Positions 1-8,102 of a stretch of 64,000 nucleotides of DNA are shown piece after piece. The DNA comes from Pseudomonas sp. UBA1879 (GTDB lineage Bacteria > Pseudomonadota > Gammaproteobacteria > Pseudomonadales > Pseudomonadaceae), in assembly GCF_002338065.1 (NCBI RefSeq), contig NZ_DDHJ01000003.1:19057-83056 (forward strand), in the 5' to 3' direction. The notes beneath the pieces were generated by a model. That model was not told where the DNA came from and made no database searches. It saw nothing but the letters and a program-made list of their open reading frames with translations. How positions within the stretch are numbered: position 1 is the first letter of the stretch; every line of letters begins with the position of its first letter. The translations under genes were made by a program, and so were the position numbers.

Positions 1-2
1 AC

Positions 3-155
3 ACCCGTTCCAACCTGGCCAAGCCTCTGAGCCTGGACGTTTGCAACGAGTGCCACCCGTTCTACACCGGCAAGCAAAAGACTCTGGACGTTGGCGGTCG
101 CGTCGACAAGTTCAAGTCCCGTTTCGGTGCGTTCGGCGCAACCAAAGCGAAGTAA
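3..155 (+). CDS. rpmE: 50S ribosomal protein L31, C-terminal part
   Basis: The window opens inside this gene; about 50 codons remain, read in the frame beginning at base 3 and ending in TAA. The residues include the CNECHPFYTGKQK motif, whose cysteines belong to the zinc-binding (C+) form of L31, followed by GGRVDKFKSRF and a basic tail. L31 is a large-subunit protein that helps bridge the two ribosomal subunits. In Pseudomonas rpmE sits directly upstream of a thermonuclease gene, as here. A terminator hairpin follows about 45 bases after the stop. Confidence 0.95.
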   Translation, partial: TRSNLAKPLSLDVCNECHPFYTGKQKTLDVGGRVDKFKSRFGAFGATKAK

Positions 156-157
156 GA

Positions 158-982
158 ATGGGGTATCTGGATCGCTCTTCGAGCTTGTCCAGGCTGCTCA
201 AAAAGGCGTCCCTCGCGGGCGCCTTTTTTATGCCTGCGATTTGGCTCTCCACTGCCCACGCCCTGTGCCCGGCACCTTCGAATTTGCCAACCGCGCAGGT
301 TCAGCGCGTGGTCGATGGCGACACCCTCCGTTTGAACGATGGCCGTAGCGTGCGGATGATCGGCCTCAACGCGCCGGAAACGGGCAAGCAAGGTCAGTCT
401 GCCCAGCCATTTGCCGAAGCTTCGAAGCGTCGTCTGCAAACGCTGGTCGATGAAAGCGACGGGCAAGTCAGCCTGCGCGTTGGCGAACAGGCCGCCGACC
501 GTTACGGTCGAACCCTAGCCAACGTTTACGGCCGCAACGGCGCCAACCTGGAAGCACAGTTGCTTGCTGAGGGCCTTGGTTATCTGGTGGCGATCTCGCC
601 GAACGTTGCGCTGGTGGATTGCCAACTCGCTGCGGAAAAGACCGCGCGTCAAGCGAGGGTCGGGCTGTGGCGTGATTCGCCCGTGCAATCGCCTGAACAG
701 ATCAACAGCGGTGGCTTTGCCGTCGTCTCCGGGCGCGTGACGAATGTTCAGCACAATGGTGGTGGCGTCTGGATCGAGTTTGGTGATGCGCTGGTGCTGC
801 GTATTGCGCCGAACCTCGTAGGTGAGTTCGACATTGCAGGTCTGCAACGTCTGAAAGGGCAGCAGGTAGAAGCGCGGGGCTGGGCAGTCGACCGATCCCG
901 TCGAGGCGGTCTCAAGCCCGGTCAGCCACGCTGGATGATGCCCATCACCCACCCTGTCATGTTGAATACAAATTTCCGCTGA
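158..982 (+). CDS. secreted thermonuclease family protein (SNase-like)
   Basis: The product is 274 aa. Residues about 10-35 form a signal peptide: a basic stretch (SRLLKK), a hydrophobic core and an AHA-type cleavage site. The staphylococcal nuclease fold follows, with VDGDTLRL, then RMIGLNAPE (arginine and glutamate of the active site) and DRYGRTLANVY, and later EAQLLAEGLGYL. A C-terminal extension resembles an OB-like domain. It should be exported and cleave nucleic acids in the periplasm or outside. Start choice is uncertain. ATG 158 is two bases after the rpmE stop, has only a weak ribosome site, and would run translation through the rpmE terminator. ATG 230, just past the terminator T-run, would give 250 aa with a poorer signal peptide. 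Confidence 0.85.
   Translation: MGYLDRSSSLSRLLKKASLAGAFFMPAIWLSTAHALCPAPSNLPTAQVQRVVDGDTLRLNDGRSVRMIGLNAPETGKQGQSAQPFAEASKRRLQTLVDESDGQVSLRVGEQAADRYGRTLANVYGRNGANLEAQLLAEGLGYLVAISPNVALVDCQLAAEKTARQARVGLWRDSPVQSPEQINSGGFAVVSGRVTNVQHNGGGVWIEFGDALVLRIAPNLVGEFDIAGLQRLKGQQVEARGWAVDRSRRGGLKPGQPRWMMPITHPVMLNTNFR
200..229 (+). terminator. rpmE intrinsic terminator inside the nuclease 5' coding region
   Basis: AAAAAGGCG (200-208) pairs with CGCCTTTTT (220-228), and CCC/GGG pairs extend the stem inside. A run of six T follows. This is a textbook Rho-independent terminator for rpmE. It lies in frame within the signal-peptide codons of the downstream nuclease if that gene starts at 158. Confidence 0.8.
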
Positions 983-1091
983 TATTGTGAACATTTTTTC
1001 CGTGAATTGTTTTGCTCTGGAGGCCTTTGAACACTTGGCTCTACGCTGAAAGTCGTAGATGCGGCCTCTTGACACACGTGACCCGGCAGTC

Positions 1092-1120
1092 TTGTTAGGA
1101 CTTTCTGACTTGCGTATGCT
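1092..1120 (+). promoter_or_regulatory. candidate sigma-70 promoter of the malic enzyme gene
   Basis: TTGTTA (1092-1097) and TATGCT (1115-1120) are separated by 17 bases, about 42 bases upstream of the malic enzyme start. Both hexamers match the consensus only partly. A perfect TTGACA at 1069-1074 has no good partner at the right distance. Confidence 0.4.
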
Positions 1121-1162
1121 CGGTCGTCCGTCTGTCCAACAGCAAAAAAGCGGAATGCCCCC

Positions 1163-2431
1163 ATGTCAGATTTGAAAACTGCCGCCCTCGATTATCACGC
1201 CAATCCTCGTCCGGGGAAGTTGAGCGTAGAACTCACCAAAGCCACCGCCACCGCTCGTGACTTGTCCTTGGCGTACAGCCCAGGCGTTGCCGAGCCCGTG
1301 CGCGAAATCGGCCGCGATCCTGAGTTGGCGTACAAATACACCGGCAAGGGTAACCTGGTCGCAGTCATCTCCGATGGCACCGCCATTCTCGGTCTGGGCA
1401 ACCTTGGCCCGCTGGCTTCCAAGCCGGTCATGGAAGGCAAGGGCGTTCTGTTCAAGCGTTTTGCCGGTATTGACGTGTTTGACATCGAAGTCGATTCGGA
1501 AAGCCCGCAGGCATTCATCGACACCGTCAAGCGCATCTCCATCACTTTCGGCGGCATCAACCTGGAAGATATCAAGGCGCCTGAGTGCTTCGAAATCGAA
1601 AAGGCGCTGATTGAGCAGTGCGACATTCCGGTGTTCCACGATGACCAGCACGGCACCGCCATCGTGACCGCGGCGGGCATGATCAACGCACTGGAAATCG
1701 CTGGCAAAACCCTGGAAAGCGCGAAAATCGTTTGCCTCGGCGCCGGTGCCGCCGCTATCTCCTGCATGAAGCTGCTGGTGAGCATGGGCGCGAAGATCGA
1801 AAACATCTTCATGATCGACCGTAACGGCGTGGTGCATGCCGACCGTACCGATCTGAACCAATACAAAGCGCAGTTCGCCCACCCGACCGACAAGCGTACC
1901 CTGGCTGACGCACTGAACGGCGCTGACGTGTTCGTGGGCCTGTCGGGCCCGAACCTGCTGAGCGCCGAAGGCCTGAAGTCCATGGCGGCCAACCCGATCG
2001 TATTCGCGTGCTCGAACCCTGATCCGGAAATCTCCCCGGAGCTGGCCCACGCGACGCGCAGTGACGTGATCATGGCGACCGGCCGTTCGGACTACCCGAA
2101 TCAGGTCAACAACGTACTGGGTTTCCCGTTCATCTTCCGTGGTGCTTTGGATGTTCGCGCCAAGCGCATCAACGAAGAAATGAAGATAGCGGCCGCTAAC
2201 GCCCTGCGTGAACTGGCCAAGCTGCCGGTCCCGAAAGAAGTGAGCGATGCCTACGGTGGGATCGCGCTGGAGTTCGGTCGTGAATACATCATCCCGAAAC
2301 CGCTGGACGTGCGCCTGCTGACGGTCGTTTCTGATGCGGTTGCCAAGGCGGCCATCGAAACCGGCGTCGCTACCCTGCCGTATCCGAAGCACTACCCGCT
2401 GACCAACGTGGATCAAGTCTTCAACGGCTAA
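1163..2431 (+). CDS. maeB: NADP-type malic enzyme, short form
   Basis: This cytoplasmic enzyme oxidatively decarboxylates malate to pyruvate with reduction of NAD(P). It is 422 aa, the length of the PA5046 type, and lacks the C-terminal phosphotransacetylase-like domain of the long MaeB of enterics. Diagnostic segments are LAYSPGVAEPVREI near the N-terminus, FHDDQHGTAIVTAAG in the malic domain, the nucleotide-binding GAGAAAISC, and ACSNPDPEISPE. It is monocistronic: a candidate promoter lies upstream and a strong terminator follows. PBP1A is encoded convergently after it, as in other Pseudomonas. Cofactor preference cannot be read with certainty from the sequence. Confidence 0.95.
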   Translation: MSDLKTAALDYHANPRPGKLSVELTKATATARDLSLAYSPGVAEPVREIGRDPELAYKYTGKGNLVAVISDGTAILGLGNLGPLASKPVMEGKGVLFKRFAGIDVFDIEVDSESPQAFIDTVKRISITFGGINLEDIKAPECFEIEKALIEQCDIPVFHDDQHGTAIVTAAGMINALEIAGKTLESAKIVCLGAGAAAISCMKLLVSMGAKIENIFMIDRNGVVHADRTDLNQYKAQFAHPTDKRTLADALNGADVFVGLSGPNLLSAEGLKSMAANPIVFACSNPDPEISPELAHATRSDVIMATGRSDYPNQVNNVLGFPFIFRGALDVRAKRINEEMKIAAANALRELAKLPVPKEVSDAYGGIALEFGREYIIPKPLDVRLLTVVSDAVAKAAIETGVATLPYPKHYPLTNVDQVFNG

Positions 2432-2447
2432 AAACAGTCGCTGCTCC

Positions 2448-2484
2448 ACAAAAAAACCGGCCCTAAGAGGCCGGTTTTTTTGTG
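2448..2484. terminator. maeB intrinsic terminator
   Basis: CCGGCC (2457-2462) and GGCCGG (2469-2474) form the core stem around a CTAAGA loop. It is flanked by runs of A on the left and T on the right, so it can work in both directions. Confidence 0.9.
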
Positions 2485-2505
2485 GGTCTTGAGTTTTGCT
2501 TCGAC

Positions 2506-2594
2506 TGTAGGAGTGAGCTTGCTCGCGATTACGGTGTATAAGCCACCTCGCTATTGGCTGGCATGCCTTTATCGCGAGCAAGCTCACTCCTACA
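2506..2594. repeat. REP-type inverted repeat pair
   Basis: Two 24-base arms (2506-2529 and 2571-2594) are perfect inverted copies separated by 41 bases. They begin TGTAGGAGTGAGCTTGCTCG, the typical Pseudomonas REP core. The pair lies between the converging ends of maeB and ponA. Confidence 0.9.
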
Positions 2595-2598
2595 CGGA

Positions 2599-5076
2599 TC
2601 AAAACAGATCGATCGGCGCCGATTCGTCCGCTGGCAACGGGCTGCCCGGCGCAGGGCTACCGTTCAGCTCGTTCACGCTTGGCGGGGTGTCTTCGCTTTT
2701 GAATAGCTCGAAGAACGCACCCGCGGTACTTGGCGTCGCAGAGCGGCCGCTGATCGGGTCGATACGCAAGCTGAGGATGCCGTCCGGTTCAGCCTGAACG
2801 TGCGGCGGCTTGTCCTTGAGGGCGGCGCTCATGTAGTTCATCCAGATCGGCAGCGCGACCGTGCCACCGAATTCGTGACGACCCAGGCTTTCTGGCTGGT
2901 CGAAACCGGTCCACACGGTGGTCACGTAGTCACCGTTATAGCCGGAGAACCAGGCGTCTTTCGAATCGTTGGTCGTACCGGTCTTGCCCGCGATGTCGGG
3001 ACGGTTCATCGACAGTGCGCGGCGACCGGTGCCGCGTTTGATCACGTCTTGCAGCATGCTGTTTAAGATGTACGTGGTGCGGCCGTCGACGATACGCGGA
3101 GCGACTGCCGGGGCAGGCGGTGCGCCGTTGGCGTCGAGGGCGTTCGGCACGGTATTGGCCGTCAACGTAGGCGTCTCCGGAGCGGCGTAGGCCGTCGCGT
3201 TGCTGACCATGGCCTCGTTGACCGCCTTGGGATTAGGGTCGTTGGCTGGCACGGTCGGCGGGTTGGCGACGAACAGCGTTTTGCCTTCGCGGTCCTCGAT
3301 TTTGTCGATCAGATACGGGCTGACCTTATAACCGCCGTTGGCGAAGGTGCTCCAGCCGCTGACGATTTCCATCGGGGTCAGTGTTGCAGTCCCCAAGGCC
3401 AGCGACAGGTTGGGCGGCAAGTCCTGTTTGTTGAAGCCGAAGCGGGTGATGTAGTTGATCGCCGTGTTGACCCCCAGGCTTTGCAACAGGCGGATCGATA
3501 CCAGGTTGCGTGACTTGTACAGCGCCTCGCGCAGGCGGATCGGGCCAAGGAACGTGCCGGTGTCGTTTTTCGGACGCCACACCTTGTCGACCGCTTCGTC
3601 GACGAACACGATCGGCGCGTCGTTCACCAGGCTCGCCGCCGTGTAACCATTGTCCAGCGCGGCCGAGTACAGGAACGGCTTGAAGCTCGAACCGGGCTGG
3701 CGCTTGGCCTGCATCGCCCGGTTGTAGTTGCTCTGCTCGAAGGCGAAGCCGCCCACCAACGCGCGAATCGCACCGTTGTGCGGGTCCAGCGATACCAGCG
3801 CGCTTTGCGCCTGCGGGATCTGGCTGAATTTGAGGGAATTGTCCGGTTGCCGCTGCACCCGCACCAGATCACCCACGTGGGCGACGTCCGATGGCTGTTT
3901 CGGATTAGGGCCGACGCTGTTGGTGTTCAGGAACGCTTTCGCCCATTTCATGCTGTCCCAGGCAACGGTTTCTTCTTTCTCACCATTGCGGGTCAGGACG
4001 TGAATGCCGGTCTTGTCGATTTGGCTGACGATCGCCGGCTCAAGCCCGCTGATCGGCCGCTGTTTGGTCAGCTCCTGCGCCCAGCCGTCGCGGGTCAGGC
4101 CCGGTAAGCGGCTTTCAGGCCCGCGATAGCCATGGCGCTGATCGTATTCAATCAGACCATCCTGAACGGCTTTATTGGCATCTTCCTGAAGATTGCTTGG
4201 AACAGTGGTGGTGACGCGGAAACCTTCTGTGTAGGCTTCGCTGCCGTAGCGGCCGACCATCTCGGCGCGGGCCATTTCAGCGATGTACGGCGCATTCACT
4301 TCCGGGCTCTGGACGTGATAACTGGCATTGATCGGCTCCGCCAGCGCGGTCTGATAGGTGTTCTGGTCGATTTTGCCCAGCTTGTACATGCGACCCAGAA
4401 TCCAGTCGCGGCGCTCTTTGGCGCGCACCGGGTTGGCCAGTGGGTTGAATCGTGACGGCGCTTTGGGCAGACCAGCGATCATCGCCATCTGGGCGACGCT
4501 CAAGTCACGAATGGATTTGCCGTAATAAACCTGTGCGGCGGCCTCGATACCATAAGCCCTGTTGCCCAGGTAGATCTTGTTGACGTAGAGCTCGAGAATC
4601 TCGTCTTTGGTGAGTTGGCGCTCGATTTGCAAGGCCAAGAGAATCTCGGTGGTTTTGCGTGAGAAACTTCGCTCGCTGGTCAGGAAGTAATTCTTGGCGA
4701 CCTGCATGGTGATGGTCGAGCCACCGGACTGGATATGGCCGCTTTTCACCAGTTGACTGGCGGCGCGCATCAGGCTGCCGGGGTCCACGCCATAGTGATT
4801 GGCGAAGTTATCGTCTTCGGCGGACAGCAGCGCATGGATGAAATTGGGCGGAATATCGGCGAAACGGATCGGAGAGCGGCGCATTTCGCCAAACTCTGCA
4901 ATGAGTTTGCCATCGCTGCTAAATACGCGCAGCGGGATTTGCAGCTGAATATTGCGCAGGGCATCGACCGAGGGCAGGTTCGGCGACAGGTAAAGGAAGG
5001 CGCCGCTCAAACCGAGCAAGAGGCCGCAAACAACAGCGACAATGGACCACCAGAAAAACTTCAGCAGGCGTATCAA
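2599..5076 (-). CDS. ponA: penicillin-binding protein 1A
   Basis: Bifunctional class A PBP of 825 aa that polymerises glycan strands and cross-links peptides in the periplasm. A single N-terminal membrane helix (about residues 8-30) anchors it. The GT51 glycosyltransferase domain follows, with EDDNFANHYGVD containing the catalytic Glu and GGSTITMQVAKN. An OB-like insert precedes the transpeptidase domain, whose serine motif SSFK is at residues 463-466, followed by SRN and KTGTT. The C-terminus is Pro- and Asp-rich. It is divergent from pilM, the order found throughout Pseudomonas (also called mrcA). Confidence 0.97.
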   Translation of the reverse strand: MIRLLKFFWWSIVAVVCGLLLGLSGAFLYLSPNLPSVDALRNIQLQIPLRVFSSDGKLIAEFGEMRRSPIRFADIPPNFIHALLSAEDDNFANHYGVDPGSLMRAASQLVKSGHIQSGGSTITMQVAKNYFLTSERSFSRKTTEILLALQIERQLTKDEILELYVNKIYLGNRAYGIEAAAQVYYGKSIRDLSVAQMAMIAGLPKAPSRFNPLANPVRAKERRDWILGRMYKLGKIDQNTYQTALAEPINASYHVQSPEVNAPYIAEMARAEMVGRYGSEAYTEGFRVTTTVPSNLQEDANKAVQDGLIEYDQRHGYRGPESRLPGLTRDGWAQELTKQRPISGLEPAIVSQIDKTGIHVLTRNGEKEETVAWDSMKWAKAFLNTNSVGPNPKQPSDVAHVGDLVRVQRQPDNSLKFSQIPQAQSALVSLDPHNGAIRALVGGFAFEQSNYNRAMQAKRQPGSSFKPFLYSAALDNGYTAASLVNDAPIVFVDEAVDKVWRPKNDTGTFLGPIRLREALYKSRNLVSIRLLQSLGVNTAINYITRFGFNKQDLPPNLSLALGTATLTPMEIVSGWSTFANGGYKVSPYLIDKIEDREGKTLFVANPPTVPANDPNPKAVNEAMVSNATAYAAPETPTLTANTVPNALDANGAPPAPAVAPRIVDGRTTYILNSMLQDVIKRGTGRRALSMNRPDIAGKTGTTNDSKDAWFSGYNGDYVTTVWTGFDQPESLGRHEFGGTVALPIWMNYMSAALKDKPPHVQAEPDGILSLRIDPISGRSATPSTAGAFFELFKSEDTPPSVNELNGSPAPGSPLPADESAPIDLF

Positions 5077-5170
5077 GGCTTTTGGATTTCCAGAAAAAAG
5101 AATGGGTTAAGCGCAGGCATTTACAAATGAACACGCCTTGAAGCTTTGCTACACGAAAAAAACGCTGGGC

Positions 5171-5176
5171 ATTATA
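5171..5176 (-). promoter_or_regulatory. candidate -10 element for ponA
   Basis: On the minus strand this is a perfect TATAAT, about 95 bases upstream of the ponA start. No convincing -35 lies 16-18 bases before it; the only TTGACA on that strand (5211-5216) is 34 bases away. Assignment is tentative. Confidence 0.35.
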
Positions 5177-5282
5177 AGCATTTTTCGTCGACGAGCGTTA
5201 TTTGCGCTACTGTCAAGGCTGCCGACAGTGGCGTTGGACAAAAAAATCTCCGTAAGTGACGGAAACGCATAGGGAATCGGTT

Positions 5283-6347
5283 GTGTTCGAACTCTTCAGT
5301 AAGAAGGCCAATACCCTTCTAGGGATCGATATTAGCTCCACCTCGGTGAAACTCCTTGAACTGAGTCGTTCCGGCACCCGCTACAAGGTCGAGTCCTACG
5401 CGGTCGAGCCGCTGCCTGCCAACGCAGTGGTGGAAAAGAACATCGCCGAGCTGGAAGGGGTCGGCAATGCGTTGACGCGAGTACTGGTAAAGGCCAAGAC
5501 AAACGTCAAAATCGCGGCGGTCGCTGTTGCGGGGTCGGCGGTCATTACCAAAACCATCGAAATGGACGCCGGTCTTTCCGACGACGAGATGGAAAACCAG
5601 CTCAAAATCGAAGCCGACCAGTACATTCCCTACCCGCTGGAAGAAGTCGCTATCGATTTCGAGGTCCAGGGCTATTCGGCGCGCAATCCCGAGCGTGTCG
5701 ACGTGCTGCTGGCAGCCTGCCGTAAGGAAAACGTCGAAGTGCGCGAAGCTGCCTTGGCGCTGGCCAACCTGACAGCGCGCGTGGTCGATGTCGAAGCCTA
5801 CGCGCTGGAGCGCTCCTTTGGTCTGTTGTCCGCTCAGTTGGGTCAGGATCACGAACAACTGACCGTCGCAGTCATCGACATCGGCGCCACCATGACCACC
5901 CTCAGCGTGCTGCACAACGGCCGCATCATCTATACCCGCGAGCAACTGTTCGGCGGGCGCCAACTCACCGAGGAGATCCAGCGCCGCTACGGTTTGTCCG
6001 TGGGCGAAGCGGGGCTGGCGAAGAAGCAGGGCGGTTTGCCCGACGATTACACGCTCGAGGTGCTGCAGCCGTTCAAGGACGCTGTGGTCCAGCAGGTCTC
6101 TCGTTCTCTGCAGTTCTTCTTCGCCGCCGGCCAGTACAACCGTGTCGACTACATCATGCTGGCAGGCGGGACGGCATCCATTGCCGGACTTGACCGTTTG
6201 ATCCAGGAGCGTCTCGGGACCCCGACCATGGTCGCCAACCCCTTCGCCGACATGGCGCTTAGCGCCAAAGTCAACGCAGGCGCGCTGGCCAGCGACGCTC
6301 CGGCCTTGATGATCGCGTGCGGTCTGGCGTTGAGGAGCTTCGATTAA
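5283..6347 (+). CDS. pilM: type IV pilus inner-membrane platform protein PilM
   Basis: An actin-like cytoplasmic protein of 354 aa that binds the N-terminal tail of PilN and links the pilus motor to the periplasmic alignment complex. The N-terminus KKANTLLGIDISSTSVKLLE carries the phosphate-1 loop of the actin/FtsA fold. VIDIGATMTTLSVL is the second phosphate loop, and LAGGTASIAGLD the adenosine motif. I chose the GTG at 5283 because family members begin within a few residues of the LFxKK segment; an ATG nine codons upstream is less likely. It is the first gene of pilMNOPQ and overlaps pilN. Confidence 0.95.
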   Translation: MFELFSKKANTLLGIDISSTSVKLLELSRSGTRYKVESYAVEPLPANAVVEKNIAELEGVGNALTRVLVKAKTNVKIAAVAVAGSAVITKTIEMDAGLSDDEMENQLKIEADQYIPYPLEEVAIDFEVQGYSARNPERVDVLLAACRKENVEVREAALALANLTARVVDVEAYALERSFGLLSAQLGQDHEQLTVAVIDIGATMTTLSVLHNGRIIYTREQLFGGRQLTEEIQRRYGLSVGEAGLAKKQGGLPDDYTLEVLQPFKDAVVQQVSRSLQFFFAAGQYNRVDYIMLAGGTASIAGLDRLIQERLGTPTMVANPFADMALSAKVNAGALASDAPALMIACGLALRSFD

Positions 6348-6934
6348 TGGCACGGATTAACTTACTTCCCTGGCGTGAACAACTGCGCGAAGAGCGCAAG
6401 AAACGCTTCTTGCTTTCGTTGGCGGGCGTATTGGTCGCCGGTGTCGGCGCCATTTTCCTGGCTGATCAATATTTGAGCAGCGCAATCGCCCATCAGAATG
6501 CACGCAACCAGTTCATCAAGACCGAAATCGTCCAGCTCGACGCAAGAATCAAAGAAATCAGCGAACTGAAGGCCCGGCGCAAGCAGCTGTTGGAGCGGAT
6601 GAAGATCATTCAGGACTTGCAGGGCAACCGCCCGATCATTGGCCGCATCTTCGATCAATTGGCGCGCACGTTGCCGGACGGGGTGTATTTCAACGAAGTG
6701 AAGATGACGGACAAGTTGATCAGTATTTCCGGGGCGGCGGAGTCCAACAACCGGGTTTCGGACCTGTTGCGTAATCTGGAAGCGTCCGATTGGCTGGAGT
6801 CGCCGAGTCTGACCGAAGTCAAGGCGAACAGCGTCGCCGGGTCGGCGGATCAGTCCAACGCCTTTCAGCTGACGGTCCGCCAGACGCAGCCTGCAGCCGA
6901 ACCTGCGACGCCGGTGAAGGGGGCCAAGCCATGA
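6347..6934 (+). CDS. pilN: type IV pilus assembly protein PilN
   Basis: Bitopic inner-membrane protein of 195 aa. The conserved N-terminal MARINLLPWRE is the cytoplasmic peptide that docks into PilM. A single membrane helix follows at about residues 22-42 (LSLAGVLVAGVGAIFLADQ), then a periplasmic coiled coil and ferredoxin-like fold. The ATG overlaps the last base of the pilM stop codon, indicating translational coupling. PilN pairs with PilO. Confidence 0.95.
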   Translation: MARINLLPWREQLREERKKRFLLSLAGVLVAGVGAIFLADQYLSSAIAHQNARNQFIKTEIVQLDARIKEISELKARRKQLLERMKIIQDLQGNRPIIGRIFDQLARTLPDGVYFNEVKMTDKLISISGAAESNNRVSDLLRNLEASDWLESPSLTEVKANSVAGSADQSNAFQLTVRQTQPAAEPATPVKGAKP

Positions 6935-7578
6935 ATCTGAACGAATGGCTGGACAGCCTGCGCAAGATCGACATCAACGATCTGGACGTCAACAATCTCG
7001 GTTCCTGGCCCGCTGCGGTGAAGACCATCGCGGGGGCGTTGTTGCTCGTGTTGGTGCTGGCCGGTGGGTATTTTTTCTATATCCAGGACATGCAAACCCA
7101 GCTGGATCAGGCGCGCAATGACGAGACGGCCTTGAGAGAGCAGTTCTCCAATAAGGCGTATCAGGCAGCGAACCTCCCGGCCTACAAGACCCAAATGGTC
7201 GACATGGAAAACACCTTCGGCGCGCTGCTGCGGCAATTGCCCAGCGACACCGAAGTGCCGGGCCTGCTGGAAGACATCACCCGTACGGGGTTGGGCAGTG
7301 GCCTCGAGTTCGAAGAAATCAAGCTTTTGCCCGAGGCGGCACAGCAGTTTTACATCGAGCTGCCGATTCAGATCACTGTGACCGGCGCTTATCACGACTT
7401 GGCGACGTTCGTCAGCGGCGTGGCCAGCCTGCCGCGGATCGTCACTTTGCATGATTTTGAAATCAAACCGGTGGACGCCAAATCCCCTGGAAAACTGCGC
7501 ATGAGCATCCTAGCCAAGACCTATCGCTACAACGATAAGGGGCTTCAGAACATCGACAACAAAGGACCTGCGAAATGA
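6931..7578 (+). CDS. pilO: type IV pilus assembly protein PilO
   Basis: 215 aa, starting MNLNEWLDSLRKIDINDLD. One membrane helix lies at about residues 30-48 (TIAGALLLVLVLAGGYFF). A periplasmic coiled coil and a globular domain follow. PilO heterodimerises with PilN in the alignment subcomplex. The start overlaps the pilN stop in an ATGA arrangement. Confidence 0.95.
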   Translation: MNLNEWLDSLRKIDINDLDVNNLGSWPAAVKTIAGALLLVLVLAGGYFFYIQDMQTQLDQARNDETALREQFSNKAYQAANLPAYKTQMVDMENTFGALLRQLPSDTEVPGLLEDITRTGLGSGLEFEEIKLLPEAAQQFYIELPIQITVTGAYHDLATFVSGVASLPRIVTLHDFEIKPVDAKSPGKLRMSILAKTYRYNDKGLQNIDNKGPAK

Positions 7579-8102
7579 GGGCCTTGCATTGGTTGTGCGT
7601 CGGCGCCGCGCTGATCGGGTTGGCAGGTTGCGACAGTTCCAGTGATTTCGACGACTTGAAGCAGTTCATGGCCGACGTGCGCGCACGCCCGGTAGGCAAC
7701 ATCGAACCGATGCCGAAATTTCGGCCCTATGAAGCGTTTACCTACGCGGCGGCGAGCCTGCGCAGCCCGTTTCAGCCACCGATCAAGGTCGATCTGATTG
7801 CCCGGCAGAAAGGCACGCACCTGGTCCAGCCGGATCCGACGCGGGTCAAGCAATTCCTGGAAGGCTTCAACATTGATGGCTTCGAAATGGTCGGCACGTT
7901 AAGCAACGAAAGCGGTATGTTCGCGCTGCTGCGCGGGGCCGGTGGGGTGCATCGGGTCAAGGTAGGCGATTATCTGGGCCGCAACGACGGCCGGATCGTG
8001 TCGATCACCGAGTCCGAGGTGCAAGTGATCGAGATCGTGCCTGATGGAGAGGGAGCGTGGCTTGAGCGGCCGCGCAGCATATCCCTGAAAGAACGCTCAT
8101 GA
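7575..8102 (+). CDS. pilP: type IV pilus lipoprotein PilP
   Basis: 175-aa inner-membrane lipoprotein with the lipobox LIGLAGC, acylated at Cys19. An extended linker (about residues 20-90) precedes the beta-sandwich domain that contacts the secretin PilQ; the segment FALLRGAGGVHRVKVGDYLG is typical. It connects PilNO to PilQ. Its start overlaps the pilO stop by four bases. Confidence 0.95.
   Translation: MRALHWLCVGAALIGLAGCDSSSDFDDLKQFMADVRARPVGNIEPMPKFRPYEAFTYAAASLRSPFQPPIKVDLIARQKGTHLVQPDPTRVKQFLEGFNIDGFEMVGTLSNESGMFALLRGAGGVHRVKVGDYLGRNDGRIVSITESEVQVIEIVPDGEGAWLERPRSISLKERS

Noticed and set aside
1069..1097. TTGACA-based promoter for maeB
   Set aside because: The -35 is perfect but hexamers 16-18 bases downstream (for example TTGTTA) do not resemble a -10 box; the pair at 1092-1120 is better.
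1166..2602. Long open frame antisense to the malic enzyme gene
   Set aside because: It exists because of high-GC codon bias on the opposite strand; the product is Arg/His/Asp-rich without domains and the sense gene is certain.
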